Of a stretch of DNA of 49,533 nucleotides, positions 19,025 through 28,157 are shown in pieces. Origin of the DNA: Flavobacteriales bacterium (GTDB lineage Bacteria > Bacteroidota > Bacteroidia > Flavobacteriales_F > PHOS-HE28); NCBI GenBank assembly GCA_018057455.1, contig JAGPDT010000021.1:1-49533 (forward strand), read 5' to 3'. A model generated the notes under the pieces. The model had not been told where the DNA came from and ran no database searches. It was given only the letters and a program-made list of their open reading frames with translations. The stretch's first letter is position 1. Every line of letters begins with the position of its first letter. Made by a program: the position numbers and the translations under genes.

Positions 19025-22000
19025 CTATCGTACCACGGTCACGTGGCCGCGCAGGTCATGGTTCGTGCGGGTGTACACGGATTGCGCATGCAACATCCAG
19101 TTGTACACGCCGGTCTGCACCTTTTTGCCTTTATAGGTGCCATCCCACCCTGCATGGCGGTCTTTGGTCTCAAACACCGGTTCACCCCAACGGTTGAACA
19201 CCATGAAATGGTATTCCGCATCGGCGATGTCGTTGCCCGACACAAAGAGCAATTCGTTCAGCCCATCCCCGTCCGGTGTGAAGGCCGTGGGCACATACAC
19301 CATGAAGATGTCGTCCACGTTCACCAGGCGGATCACGCTGTCCATGCAGCCCAGCTCGTTCCAAGCCGTGAGCTGCACCCGGTAGATGCTGCCGTATTCA
19401 TCGCTGAAGGTGATGCTCGTGTCCGGTGCGGTGGATGCCGCCAGTCCGGCGAAATCCCACAGGAAACCCGTGGCTGTTGGGCCGGCCGTTTCCTGGAAAT
19501 GCACTTCCGTGTTGAAAATGTCCGGCGGACGTGGGGTCCAGGTGAAGTCCGCATGAGGCATGTCGATCACCGTGATCAGGTCGTTGAACAGCGAGTCGGC
19601 GGTGCAGCCGTTGGGCCAATGCACGGTAATGTCCACGTCGAAGGTCCCGTAAGGCATGTACAAGTGGGGCAAGGCCATCGGTCCACCGGCCAAGGTGATG
19701 CCGTCACCAAACCGCCAATCGGCCGTTCCTCCATTGGTGGTGTCCACCAGGGTGAATTGCACCTCGAAGGGCACGCAGCCGAGCACCGTGTCCGTGTTCA
19801 GGATCAAGGGCGGCAGGGGAAGGATGTCCACCGTGGTGCAAGCCGTCACCGGTGGCGTTTCGCATCCATCGCGCAAGGTCACGCAATACGTGGTGGTCTG
19901 GGTCAGGTTCACGCGGAGCGTATCCTGGGCAAAGGCTCCTAGGCCCCAGTCGAAGGTGTACTGCCCATCGCCGCCGTAGGCGCTGTCGGTGGCCAGCACC
20001 ACATCCACTTCCGGGCAGCTGATCACCGTGTCGGTGACCAATAAGTGCAGTGAGTCGCGCACGGTGACCGCCACGGCGATGGTGTCGGACAAGCAGTTGT
20101 TGGTGTCGGTGGCGAAGATGCGGAACACCGTGGTGGTGGCCGGGCTCACCGGGTGAAGGGTATCTCCCGTGGCGCCGTCACCCCAGTGGATCAACAAGGG
20201 GGCGCTTCCCCCGATCGCGGTGGCCCCCAGTTGGGCCGTGCCGTCCAGGCAGATCGTGGTGTCGGTGCTCACAGTGTTCAGCAGCAAGGCCGGTGGCTGT
20301 TGGATCTCCGCCATCAAGCTGTCCGTGCAACCGTTTCCATTGGGCCCGTCCTGGATCAGTACCTGGTATTCGCCGGCAGGCGCATGGAGCGTATCTCCAA
20401 CCGCACCAATAATGCTGCGTACCACCGACCCGGTGTTGTCCGTCCAGATGTAGTTCCATGGACCGTTCGCCCCGTTGCTGTTCACCACGATGGATCCATC
20501 CATGCCGCCATGGCACAGATGGTCGGTGACGGTTGTGGTGTTCGTATTGGCCGACGGTGGGTTGACCAGTACGCTGTCCACGCTTCCGCACAAGGGATGG
20601 CCCGCCGGAAAGGCATGCAGCGTGTACCAGGTGGGCACCGTGGGTGAGGCTGTTGGGTAGGGTGTGCTGGTGTTGGAAAGCCCGGCACCAGGTGACCACT
20701 GGTATGTGATGGTGCCCAGGGGCAATGGCAGTTGCAGGCCCGGTTGCAACAGGATCGGGGAGCCGCACACCAACCAGGGGTCCACGGTTACGCCGGGTGT
20801 CACGTTGATCGTCAACGTGGTATCGTAGGTGCAGCCGAAGTTGTCGGTCACCGTGTAGGTATACACGTGCGGGCCAACGGCAAGTGGCCGGGCGACATAC
20901 TCCAGCGGGTTCAATGGGTCGTTGGTCAGCGCCGGTCCGCTCCAGTAACTGCTGTCCGAGTGGGCAATGCCCGGGATGGGGGTGTATGTGGCGTCTTCGG
21001 GCAGTATGGAAGGGTCGAAGTTGATGCCCCAGGAACAGATGAAGCCGTTGTCCGCACCCCACCAGTCATTGAAGGTCAAGGTCCAGGTGCCGTTCAAGGG
21101 TGTGCCCGCCAGGGGGTTGAAGGAACCCACCGCTTGGTAGGTGCCCGCCGGCAGGCTCGTGCCACCTCCGGCATTGGCGGCCCAGGTGCCGTTGGTGGCC
21201 ATGGGGCTGAAGCAGTACTCCCAGCATGTGCCGATCTGGGGGTTGCCTTCATCAAAGTCGTTGGGAATGCCCAGGAAAGTTCCTCCTCCACCTTGTTGGT
21301 GCAACATCACGCTCGCTCCGTTGGGCGCGGTGAGCTGCAAGGTGAAATCGCCCATGAACGAGTGCTCCATGCTCACGCAAACCGAAAGGAAATCGTTCAC
21401 GCTCGGCAGGGTGGCACCGGGTGGGAAGGCGGAAAAGGTGATGGAGCTGCTGAAGGGGGTGCCAAGTTGGTCGGGCAGCATCAGGCCGCCGCCGAAGTTG
21501 GCGTCCGGTATGCTGGTCCAGGTGGTGGGTGAAATGGACGTGGTGGCGGTGAGGTTCACCGATTCGCCCGAACAGAAGGTGATGTTGCCGAAGTTGGTGA
21601 AGGTGGGCGGCAGGCTGATCTGCACCGGCAACTGCATGGAGTTGATGTTCACGCAGCCGTTGTCGTCGGTAACGGTGAGGTTCACCACATGTTGGGCCGG
21701 GGGGCCTTGGAATACATGGTCCAGCACCGGTCCGCTGGTGCTGTCCACGGTGCCGTCGCCGAAGTCCCAATGGTACTGTCCAATGTTGAAGCCGCTGGCC
21801 GCGAAGGACCCGGTGGCATCAAAGCCCACGGCCTCTCCTTGGCAGATCAGGGCGGGCGCGGCCTCGCTCATCACGGCCCACGCCGTGGGCGGCTCGCAGG
21901 GATGGCTGCAACTGATGCTGGCCGTGAACACGCCGGTGCCCGTGGCGTTGGAGGTGAACTCCACGGTGAGGCAGCCGCTGGTATTGGCAAAGCTGGCCGA

Positions 22001-22348
22001 GACGATCCCAGGTGAGTTGGTTCCAGACCACGTGGCGATCAGTGGCGCTGATGTGTCGGTCCCGTCGTAGATGGACAACTGGTCGGTGGGCACCGTTCCG
22101 GCCGCGGAAAGATTGAAGATGACGAAGGCAAGGGAGATCGCGCTGTCTGCATCCGCCGGGCAGATGGTCATCACGTAGTTCTCGTTGTCACCGTAGCCGC
22201 TGCCGCCTTCACCGCCGCTGTCCAGCAGGGCTCCGCCACAAGTGGTCACGTTGCCGCCGTTGATGAGGAAGACCTGCCCCTGGGCACAGGGGGCTGCCAG
22301 CATGAAAAGCAAGAACAAGAGCCAGTGGTACGTTACCCGGAAGAACAT
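19025..22348 (-). CDS. CUB/PKD/P-domain adhesin with T9SS type-B domain
   Basis: About 1107 residues from the ATG at 22348, which begins a strong signal peptide (MFFRVTYHW, hydrophobic core, PCAQGQ/V); an upstream in-frame TTG at 22396 is less likely. CUB-like domain (LDSGGEGGSGYGDNENYVMT, VIFNLSAAGT), PKD (QYHWDFGDG), P-domain-like region (VCVSMEHSFMGDFTLQL ... LNGTWTLTFNDWW), YWSGP segment, SprB-like stretch (DHLCHGGMDGSIVVN), further PKD-like modules (ADWRFGDG, FLWDFAG) and a type-B sorting domain (TAFTPDGDGLNE, VFNRWGEPVFE, GHVTVVR). It lacks the seven-repeat array of its downstream paralogue. It lies in a minus-strand run behind the sigma factor and PKD membrane protein, which suggests joint regulation, although a 155-base gap could hold its own promoter. 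Confidence 0.88.
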   Translation of the reverse strand: MFFRVTYHWLLFLLFMLAAPCAQGQVFLINGGNVTTCGGALLDSGGEGGSGYGDNENYVMTICPADADSAISLAFVIFNLSAAGTVPTDQLSIYDGTDTSAPLIATWSGTNSPGIVSASFANTSGCLTVEFTSNATGTGVFTASISCSHPCEPPTAWAVMSEAAPALICQGEAVGFDATGSFAASGFNIGQYHWDFGDGTVDSTSGPVLDHVFQGPPAQHVVNLTVTDDNGCVNINSMQLPVQISLPPTFTNFGNITFCSGESVNLTATTSISPTTWTSIPDANFGGGLMLPDQLGTPFSSSITFSAFPPGATLPSVNDFLSVCVSMEHSFMGDFTLQLTAPNGASVMLHQQGGGGTFLGIPNDFDEGNPQIGTCWEYCFSPMATNGTWAANAGGGTSLPAGTYQAVGSFNPLAGTPLNGTWTLTFNDWWGADNGFICSWGINFDPSILPEDATYTPIPGIAHSDSSYWSGPALTNDPLNPLEYVARPLAVGPHVYTYTVTDNFGCTYDTTLTINVTPGVTVDPWLVCGSPILLQPGLQLPLPLGTITYQWSPGAGLSNTSTPYPTASPTVPTWYTLHAFPAGHPLCGSVDSVLVNPPSANTNTTTVTDHLCHGGMDGSIVVNSNGANGPWNYIWTDNTGSVVRSIIGAVGDTLHAPAGEYQVLIQDGPNGNGCTDSLMAEIQQPPALLLNTVSTDTTICLDGTAQLGATAIGGSAPLLIHWGDGATGDTLHPVSPATTTVFRIFATDTNNCLSDTIAVAVTVRDSLHLLVTDTVISCPEVDVVLATDSAYGGDGQYTFDWGLGAFAQDTLRVNLTQTTTYCVTLRDGCETPPVTACTTVDILPLPPLILNTDTVLGCVPFEVQFTLVDTTNGGTADWRFGDGITLAGGPMALPHLYMPYGTFDVDITVHWPNGCTADSLFNDLITVIDMPHADFTWTPRPPDIFNTEVHFQETAGPTATGFLWDFAGLAASTAPDTSITFSDEYGSIYRVQLTAWNELGCMDSVIRLVNVDDIFMVYVPTAFTPDGDGLNELLFVSGNDIADAEYHFMVFNRWGEPVFETKDRHAGWDGTYKGKKVQTGVYNWMLHAQSVYTRTNHDLRGHVTVVR

Positions 22349-22503
22349 GGATGGTCGAATTGCCTGATCGCGGTGATGACGCACTTCTAAGCCCAATTGG
22401 TGCCTAAGATCGACAAGGTCCGGCGCGCTTGGGCAACAGGAACCCCGGATTCTTGGAACGCCGCCTCAACGCTCCCCTGGACCGCTTGCCCGTGGAACCA
22501 GGC

Positions 22504-23766
22504 CTATCGCACCAATTGCACGGTGCCGGTGAAGGTCTCCGTGCGTTGGCCGGTGGCCACGTCGGCCACCCACACGTAATGGGCAGCGGGCAGCACCGCT
22601 CCTTGGTTATGGGCCTTGCCCAGCCAAGGTCGGCTGGCGTTGCTGGTACTGTACACCAACCGCCCGGCCGGATCATATACGGCGAAGCTGAACTTGGCCC
22701 GTAGTTGCAGGAGGGTCTGCGGCATGAAGCTGTCCTCTTGGCCGTCGCCGTCAGGTGAGATCCGTTTGGGCGCGGCCAGGTCAAAGTCATGGTCGATGGT
22801 CAATTCCTTCACCTTCCGGTCCACACAGCCCGTTGCATTGGTCACTGTTTGCACCACTTGGTAGGTTCCCTTCTTCCGGTACACGTGGTCCGGGTTGGCA
22901 TCGGTGCTCACCGCGCCGTCGCCCAAGTCCCAGTGGTAGCTGTGTGCGCCTTCTGCGCGGCTCTCGAAATGCACGCTCGGTACCTGCCCCGGGTATTCCT
23001 GCTTGATGATGTTGAAGGTGGCCAGGGGTGCCTCATGGATCACGATCATCCCGCTGCTGGCCTTGTTGCGGATGGAACCAGCCCCCGATGAGGTCATGGA
23101 CAGCATGACCTGGTACGTGCCGGGCTTGGTGAAGACGTGCTCGGGATCGGCCTTGTTGCTGAAGTTGCCATCGCCGAAGTTCCACAGGTAGATCCCGTCT
23201 TCGGGCATGTGTTCCACGGTGAAATGCACCGGGTCGCCCGGGCAGGTCTCCTTGGTGCTGGCCCGGAAGAACGAGGCCGCATCCGGCGGTGTCCCGGCAG
23301 GAGGTGCAGCCGGGGTGTTGCCCGTTGTTGCCTTGGTGGTTACCGGTCGTGGTCGTGTCTCCTTCGCCGGGGACTTGGTCTTCCCTGCGGCGTTGTCACC
23401 CCAGGTGGTTCCACTTCGGGGCGCTTGCGGTTCCATCCTTGTAGCGGCGGCTTCCAACGACTCGCCCGGCATTTCGGGGCTGCTGCCGGACTGCAGTGTG
23501 GGGGCAGCAACTGGATCGGCCGGTTGGGATGTTTGGGTTTCCGCCAGTTGGCTGCCTTTGTCCATACCTATATAGTAGGCGGTGCCACCGATCAACAGGC
23601 CACCGGCCAGGAGCAACCCGGCCACCAGCGCGCGGCCGTGCCCCCAGCCTCGCACTCCGCTGCTCAGCGCCCGGTCCATCTGCGCCCAGTCCGCCGCATT
23701 GTAGGGCACCTCATAGTGCTCCAACCGCTCTTTGACCTGCCGCTCAAAGGCATCCATATCGTTCAT
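22504..23766 (-). CDS. Single-TM PKD protein, candidate anti-sigma/surface sensor
   Basis: About 420 residues from ATG 23766 (an in-frame start at 23778 is possible). The first ~45 residues are charged and cytosolic-looking (MNDMDAFERQVKERLEHYEV, then PYNAADWAQMDRALS), a pattern I associate with short anti-sigma-type N-termini of this phylum. One TM helix follows (AGLLLAGGLLIGGTAYYIG, about 46-67), then a Pro/Thr-rich linker, two PKD domains (YLWNFGDGNFS; YHWDLGDGAVS) and a type-B gliding-motility-like C-terminal domain (RISPDGDGQEDSFMP ... GTVQLVR). The gene starts about 20 bases after the sigma-factor stop, so they form one operon. The inferred role is to bind the sigma factor inside the cell and sense something outside. 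There is no zinc-binding ZAS motif, so this rests on context and topology. Confidence 0.75.
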   Translation of the reverse strand: MNDMDAFERQVKERLEHYEVPYNAADWAQMDRALSSGVRGWGHGRALVAGLLLAGGLLIGGTAYYIGMDKGSQLAETQTSQPADPVAAPTLQSGSSPEMPGESLEAAATRMEPQAPRSGTTWGDNAAGKTKSPAKETRPRPVTTKATTGNTPAAPPAGTPPDAASFFRASTKETCPGDPVHFTVEHMPEDGIYLWNFGDGNFSNKADPEHVFTKPGTYQVMLSMTSSGAGSIRNKASSGMIVIHEAPLATFNIIKQEYPGQVPSVHFESRAEGAHSYHWDLGDGAVSTDANPDHVYRKKGTYQVVQTVTNATGCVDRKVKELTIDHDFDLAAPKRISPDGDGQEDSFMPQTLLQLRAKFSFAVYDPAGRLVYSTSNASRPWLGKAHNQGAVLPAAHYVWVADVATGQRTETFTGTVQLVR

Positions 23767-23786
23767 CTTTTCCACCATTGCTGCGC

Positions 23787-24428
23787 TTAAGTGGTGCGGT
23801 CACGCTGTTTCAGCAACTGCTTGAGGTTCGCCTTTGCTTTGGCCAAATTGCTTTTCGAGGTGCCGATGTTGATGTCCAACGTTTCGGCGATTTCCTTGTG
23901 GGTCATTTCCTCGAAGACGTACAGGTTGAAGACCGTGCGATAGGCCGGGGTGAGCTTCTGCATGGCATTGATCACGTCCGCCGGCTTCACCTCGGCCCAA
24001 GCGGCCTGTTCCTCCGTGCTTTCCTCCGGAATGTCCTCGAACTCCTCCATGCTGCGGTCTTCGCCCAGGAGCAGGTAGGAATGCTTGGCCCGCCGGAAGT
24101 GGTCGATCGCGGTGTTCACCATGATGCGGCGCACCCACCCTTCGAAACTGCCGGACCGGTTGAACTCCCCCAGGTTGCGGAACACCTTGATGAAACCGTC
24201 CTGCAGGATGTCCTTCGCCTGGTCGTGGTTCTTGGTGTAGCGAAGGCAGATGGCCATCATCTTGCCGTAGAAGACTTCGTAGACCCGCTGCTGGCTCTTG
24301 CGTTCGCCGGCCAAGCAGCCATCGATGAGGCTGTCGTACGCTTGTCCCGATGGGTCCATGGTTTTCCATGCAGGTCCAAGACGCACGCTGGTCTCCATGG
24401 TTGCCAGTTCAATGTCCTGTTGGGCCAT
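23787..24428 (-). CDS. ECF-type sigma-70 family RNA polymerase sigma factor
   Basis: 213 residues from ATG 24428; later in-frame ATGs at 24398 and 24359 are possible. Region 2 is clear (YDSLIDGCLAGERKSQQRVY, KDILQDGFIKVFRNL, GSFEGWVRRIMVNTAIDHFR), followed by an acidic linker and region 4 (LTPAYRTVFNLYVFEEMTHK and the helix-turn-helix EIAETLDINIGTSKSNLAKA). There is no region 1 or 3, as in ECF factors. The downstream PKD membrane protein is the likely partner and the adhesin genes beyond it are possible targets. TATCTTCA on the minus strand at 24441-24448 is only 12 bases before the ATG at 24428. Confidence 0.92.
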   Translation of the reverse strand: MAQQDIELATMETSVRLGPAWKTMDPSGQAYDSLIDGCLAGERKSQQRVYEVFYGKMMAICLRYTKNHDQAKDILQDGFIKVFRNLGEFNRSGSFEGWVRRIMVNTAIDHFRRAKHSYLLLGEDRSMEEFEDIPEESTEEQAAWAEVKPADVINAMQKLTPAYRTVFNLYVFEEMTHKEIAETLDINIGTSKSNLAKAKANLKQLLKQRDRTT

Positions 24429-24440
24429 CCTTGATGGCCG

Positions 24441-24448
24441 TGAAGATA
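24441..24448 (-). promoter_or_regulatory. Candidate -7 box for the sigma-factor operon
   Basis: The minus strand reads TATCTTCA, one base from TAnnTTCG, ending 12 bases before the ATG at 24428. The leader would be very short if the first ATG is used. Confidence 0.4.
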
Positions 24449-24458
24449 GGGATCCTGA

Positions 24459-25628
<1,170 letters not shown>

Positions 25629-25649
25629 ACGGGATCACTGAACGATCGG

Positions 25650-25677
25650 GGAAGGGGCGCCGGCAGGTGCCCCTTCC
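25650..25677. terminator. Bidirectional terminator between mdh and the FG-GAP gene
   Basis: GGAAGGGGCGCC pairs with GGTGCCCCTTCC (12 bp with one G-T wobble) around a GGCA loop. It lies between two convergent stop codons and can serve both genes. Confidence 0.75.
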
Positions 25678-25690
25678 TGCATTTCAGGCC

Positions 25691-27943
25691 CTAGCGGACC
25701 ACGACCAAGCGGGTGGCCCAGCGGGATTGCCCATCGGTGACCAGCAGGGTGTACGATCCGCCGGCCAGGGTCTCCAGCGAAATACGGCTCTGTGCGGCGA
25801 ACAGGGGAGCGGTGCGCACCGCGCGGCCCATGCCGTCCAGCAAGGTGAGGTGCAGTCCATCGGTGAAAGGCGCGTGCCAGCGTAGCTCCACCTGGTTGCT
25901 GGCCGGGTTGGGCACCAGGCCGAAAGGCAACGGCGCGGGCGTACGTATGCCGGATGGTTCACCGGTGACCTCGCCACTGGCCCAGAAGCTCAACCCGCCC
26001 CGGTAGTTGCCCACCACCACGCTGGGTTCGCCGCTGGCGGTGAAGTCGTGGAGCACCACGGCCGTGCGCATGCCGTCACGCAGGTTGTGCCAGGTGCTGT
26101 CCGTGCGGTTCCATGTGCCCAGGAGGTTGCCGCTGATGCCGTTGTAGCGGTGGATGCCGCCGGTTTCGCTGCCACTGAGCAGGATGATCTGGTCAAGCGT
26201 GTCGCGGTAGAGGAACGGCACGCTGTAGCCCGTGCTGCTCCAATATTCGTTCACGTCCACACCACCGAGAGCTTCCGTTTCCATGTGCCAGGCCGGTGTG
26301 TTGGCGCTGCCGGTGTTGCGCAGGAAGTTGAGGTTGCCGTTGCGCTCGCCCACCACCAGGTCCAACCGGCCGTCGGCGTCCAGGTCGAAGAGCTGGGGCG
26401 TGGCATTGGCCCCAACATCGATCACCCCGCCGGCATCGGTGGTGACCAGGGGTTGCGTCAGTTGGAATTGCGCCACGGCCCCGCTGGAAACATTGGTGAA
26501 CAGGTGCAGGTTGCCCAGCAGGTCGCCCAGGACCAGGTCGGGGCGCCCATCCCCGTTCACATCGCCAAAGGCGGGATGCAGGCCCGGCCCCAGGTCCATG
26601 CCGGAGAGTCCGATGTAGTCTTCATCCACCACTGCAAAGGCGGGGTGCGTGGCGGTGCCGATGTTCTCCAACAAGGCCAATTGGCCGGTGTTGCCGCCAT
26701 CGGGGGCAAAGCGCAATTCGTTGGCCACCACCAGGTCCATCAAGCCGTCGCTGTTGTGGTCGAACAGCACCGGCCGGGCACCCGATCCCAGGTCGAGCAT
26801 GTCCTTTTGGAAGAGGTCGTTCCGCTGGAAGTTGAAGACTGGCGCGGCATCGGTGCCTTGGTTGCGGTAGTGCCAGATGCCGTGGGCATCCTCGGCATCG
26901 GTGGGGCTGTTGGGCGCCACCACCAGGTCGCGCAGGCCATCCCCGTCCACATCCAAGTAGAACGCCGCAGGAAACTGCAGCAGCTCTGTGCTTACATCAT
27001 ACGAGGGAAACACGGTGTCCACGGCCGTCATCAATGCATGCAGCACGCTACCGCCATTGGTCAGGGAGGTGAGGTGCGCCGTTTGGTAGTCGCCCTGCAC
27101 CAGGTCCATCACCCCATCGCCGTTGAGGTCCAACGGGAGGATGGAGCTGCCCGAGTGGGCGCGATCGGGATCTTCAGGGCGGGCATGGCCACTCCCCGTT
27201 ACCGGCAGTTCCGGGTTGGGCACATTGTAGGTACAGGGCACTTGGAGTTCCACCGAACTGCCTTCGGCCGATTCCAGGAACTCGCCCCAGCACCGGCTGC
27301 GCACTTCGTACACCAAACTGTCGCAATGGCCGTATTGTTCCATGCTCAGGTTCTTGTGGTATTCCAGGTAGTTGCCCCAGATGCTGTACGTCAGCACGTC
27401 CAAGTCCCCGTCGCCGTCCACGTCCGCAATGCCCGGCAGGTCCACGTTGCTGATGTACAGGTTCGGGCTCTGGGTGGGCACGTAATTGCTGCCCACTTCA
27501 TCGTCAGCGACCACGAAGGAGAGCCCGTTGGCGTCGCTGGTGTTGCGGTACACGGCGAATGCCGCATTGGTGTACGCGAAGAGGTCGGGCTTGCCGTCGC
27601 AGTTGTAGTCGCGCAGCAGCGCCCAATCGTGCAGCAGGGGGAATGGGTACACGTGGTCAAAGGCCCGTGTGGCCGTGTACTGCGGTTGACCGGCCGTGCC
27701 GGTGTTCAGGAAGAACAGCGGCATGTTGCCTGCGCGGTCCAGCAGGAAGAGGTCCTGCAGGCCGTCCTGGTCCAAGTCGATGGCCGCGAACTGGGGCGCA
27801 TTCAAGCCGCCCGCCCACGGCATGGCCAGCGGTGTTCCCGCCTGTTGGACGGGAATGTCCGGCGCGAAGGTGAGACCGCCCTGTGCCAGGCTGTGCACCG
27901 GCATGGCCGCGAGCAGGAAGGGGATGAGGTGCCGTCCGGTCAA
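25691..27943 (-). CDS. FG-GAP repeat protein with T9SS type-A sorting domain
   Basis: About 750 residues if it starts at the TTG at 27943. That start gives a compact signal peptide (short TGRH n-region, LIPFLLAAMPVHSLAQ/G) and lies 41 bases after a -7 box; there is no ATG or GTG in the suitable interval, and starts farther upstream would cross the secDF promoter. The mature part carries about eight calcium-type DxDxDG loops in FG-GAP blades: DLDQDGLQDLF, DYNCDGKPDLF, DVDGDGDLDVL, DLNGDGVMDLV, DVDGDGLRDLV, DHNSDGLMDLV, DVNGDGRPDLV and DLDADGRLDLV. A beta-propeller is expected. The C-terminus (LVPNPASNQVELRW ... LLVTDGQSRWATRLVVVR) is a type-A sorting domain. It is secreted to the surface; function unknown, with adhesion or ligand binding typical. 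Confidence 0.85.
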   Translation of the reverse strand: MTGRHLIPFLLAAMPVHSLAQGGLTFAPDIPVQQAGTPLAMPWAGGLNAPQFAAIDLDQDGLQDLFLLDRAGNMPLFFLNTGTAGQPQYTATRAFDHVYPFPLLHDWALLRDYNCDGKPDLFAYTNAAFAVYRNTSDANGLSFVVADDEVGSNYVPTQSPNLYISNVDLPGIADVDGDGDLDVLTYSIWGNYLEYHKNLSMEQYGHCDSLVYEVRSRCWGEFLESAEGSSVELQVPCTYNVPNPELPVTGSGHARPEDPDRAHSGSSILPLDLNGDGVMDLVQGDYQTAHLTSLTNGGSVLHALMTAVDTVFPSYDVSTELLQFPAAFYLDVDGDGLRDLVVAPNSPTDAEDAHGIWHYRNQGTDAAPVFNFQRNDLFQKDMLDLGSGARPVLFDHNSDGLMDLVVANELRFAPDGGNTGQLALLENIGTATHPAFAVVDEDYIGLSGMDLGPGLHPAFGDVNGDGRPDLVLGDLLGNLHLFTNVSSGAVAQFQLTQPLVTTDAGGVIDVGANATPQLFDLDADGRLDLVVGERNGNLNFLRNTGSANTPAWHMETEALGGVDVNEYWSSTGYSVPFLYRDTLDQIILLSGSETGGIHRYNGISGNLLGTWNRTDSTWHNLRDGMRTAVVLHDFTASGEPSVVVGNYRGGLSFWASGEVTGEPSGIRTPAPLPFGLVPNPASNQVELRWHAPFTDGLHLTLLDGMGRAVRTAPLFAAQSRISLETLAGGSYTLLVTDGQSRWATRLVVVR

Positions 27944-27984
27944 CGCGTGGAGGGATTGGTGGCCGCCCCAAAGGCCGACCGCCG

Positions 27985-27992
27985 CGAAGGTA
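27985..27992 (-). promoter_or_regulatory. -7 promoter box for the FG-GAP gene
   Basis: The minus strand reads TACCTTCG, a TAnnTTCG match, 41 bases before the TTG start at 27943. It supports that start over longer alternatives. Confidence 0.5.
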
Positions 27993-28077
27993 CCCGGGCT
28001 GGCCGATCCATGGCGGTTGATCGGGGGCGCTGCGGCGCCCTTCGGAAGAGCCCCGTGAAAAGGCAGGGCTATCCTTC

Positions 28078-28085
28078 TATATTTG
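28078..28085 (+). promoter_or_regulatory. -7 promoter box for secDF
   Basis: TATATTTG exactly matches TAnnTTTG and lies 72 bases before the secDF ATG. No convincing -33 TTG is seen. Confidence 0.6.
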
Positions 28086-28157
28086 CCGCCCCGTTGACCG
28101 GGGCATTGCGTATGGCCATCCGGGCCACCAGTCCATAAAACCAATTCAGTCCTCTCC

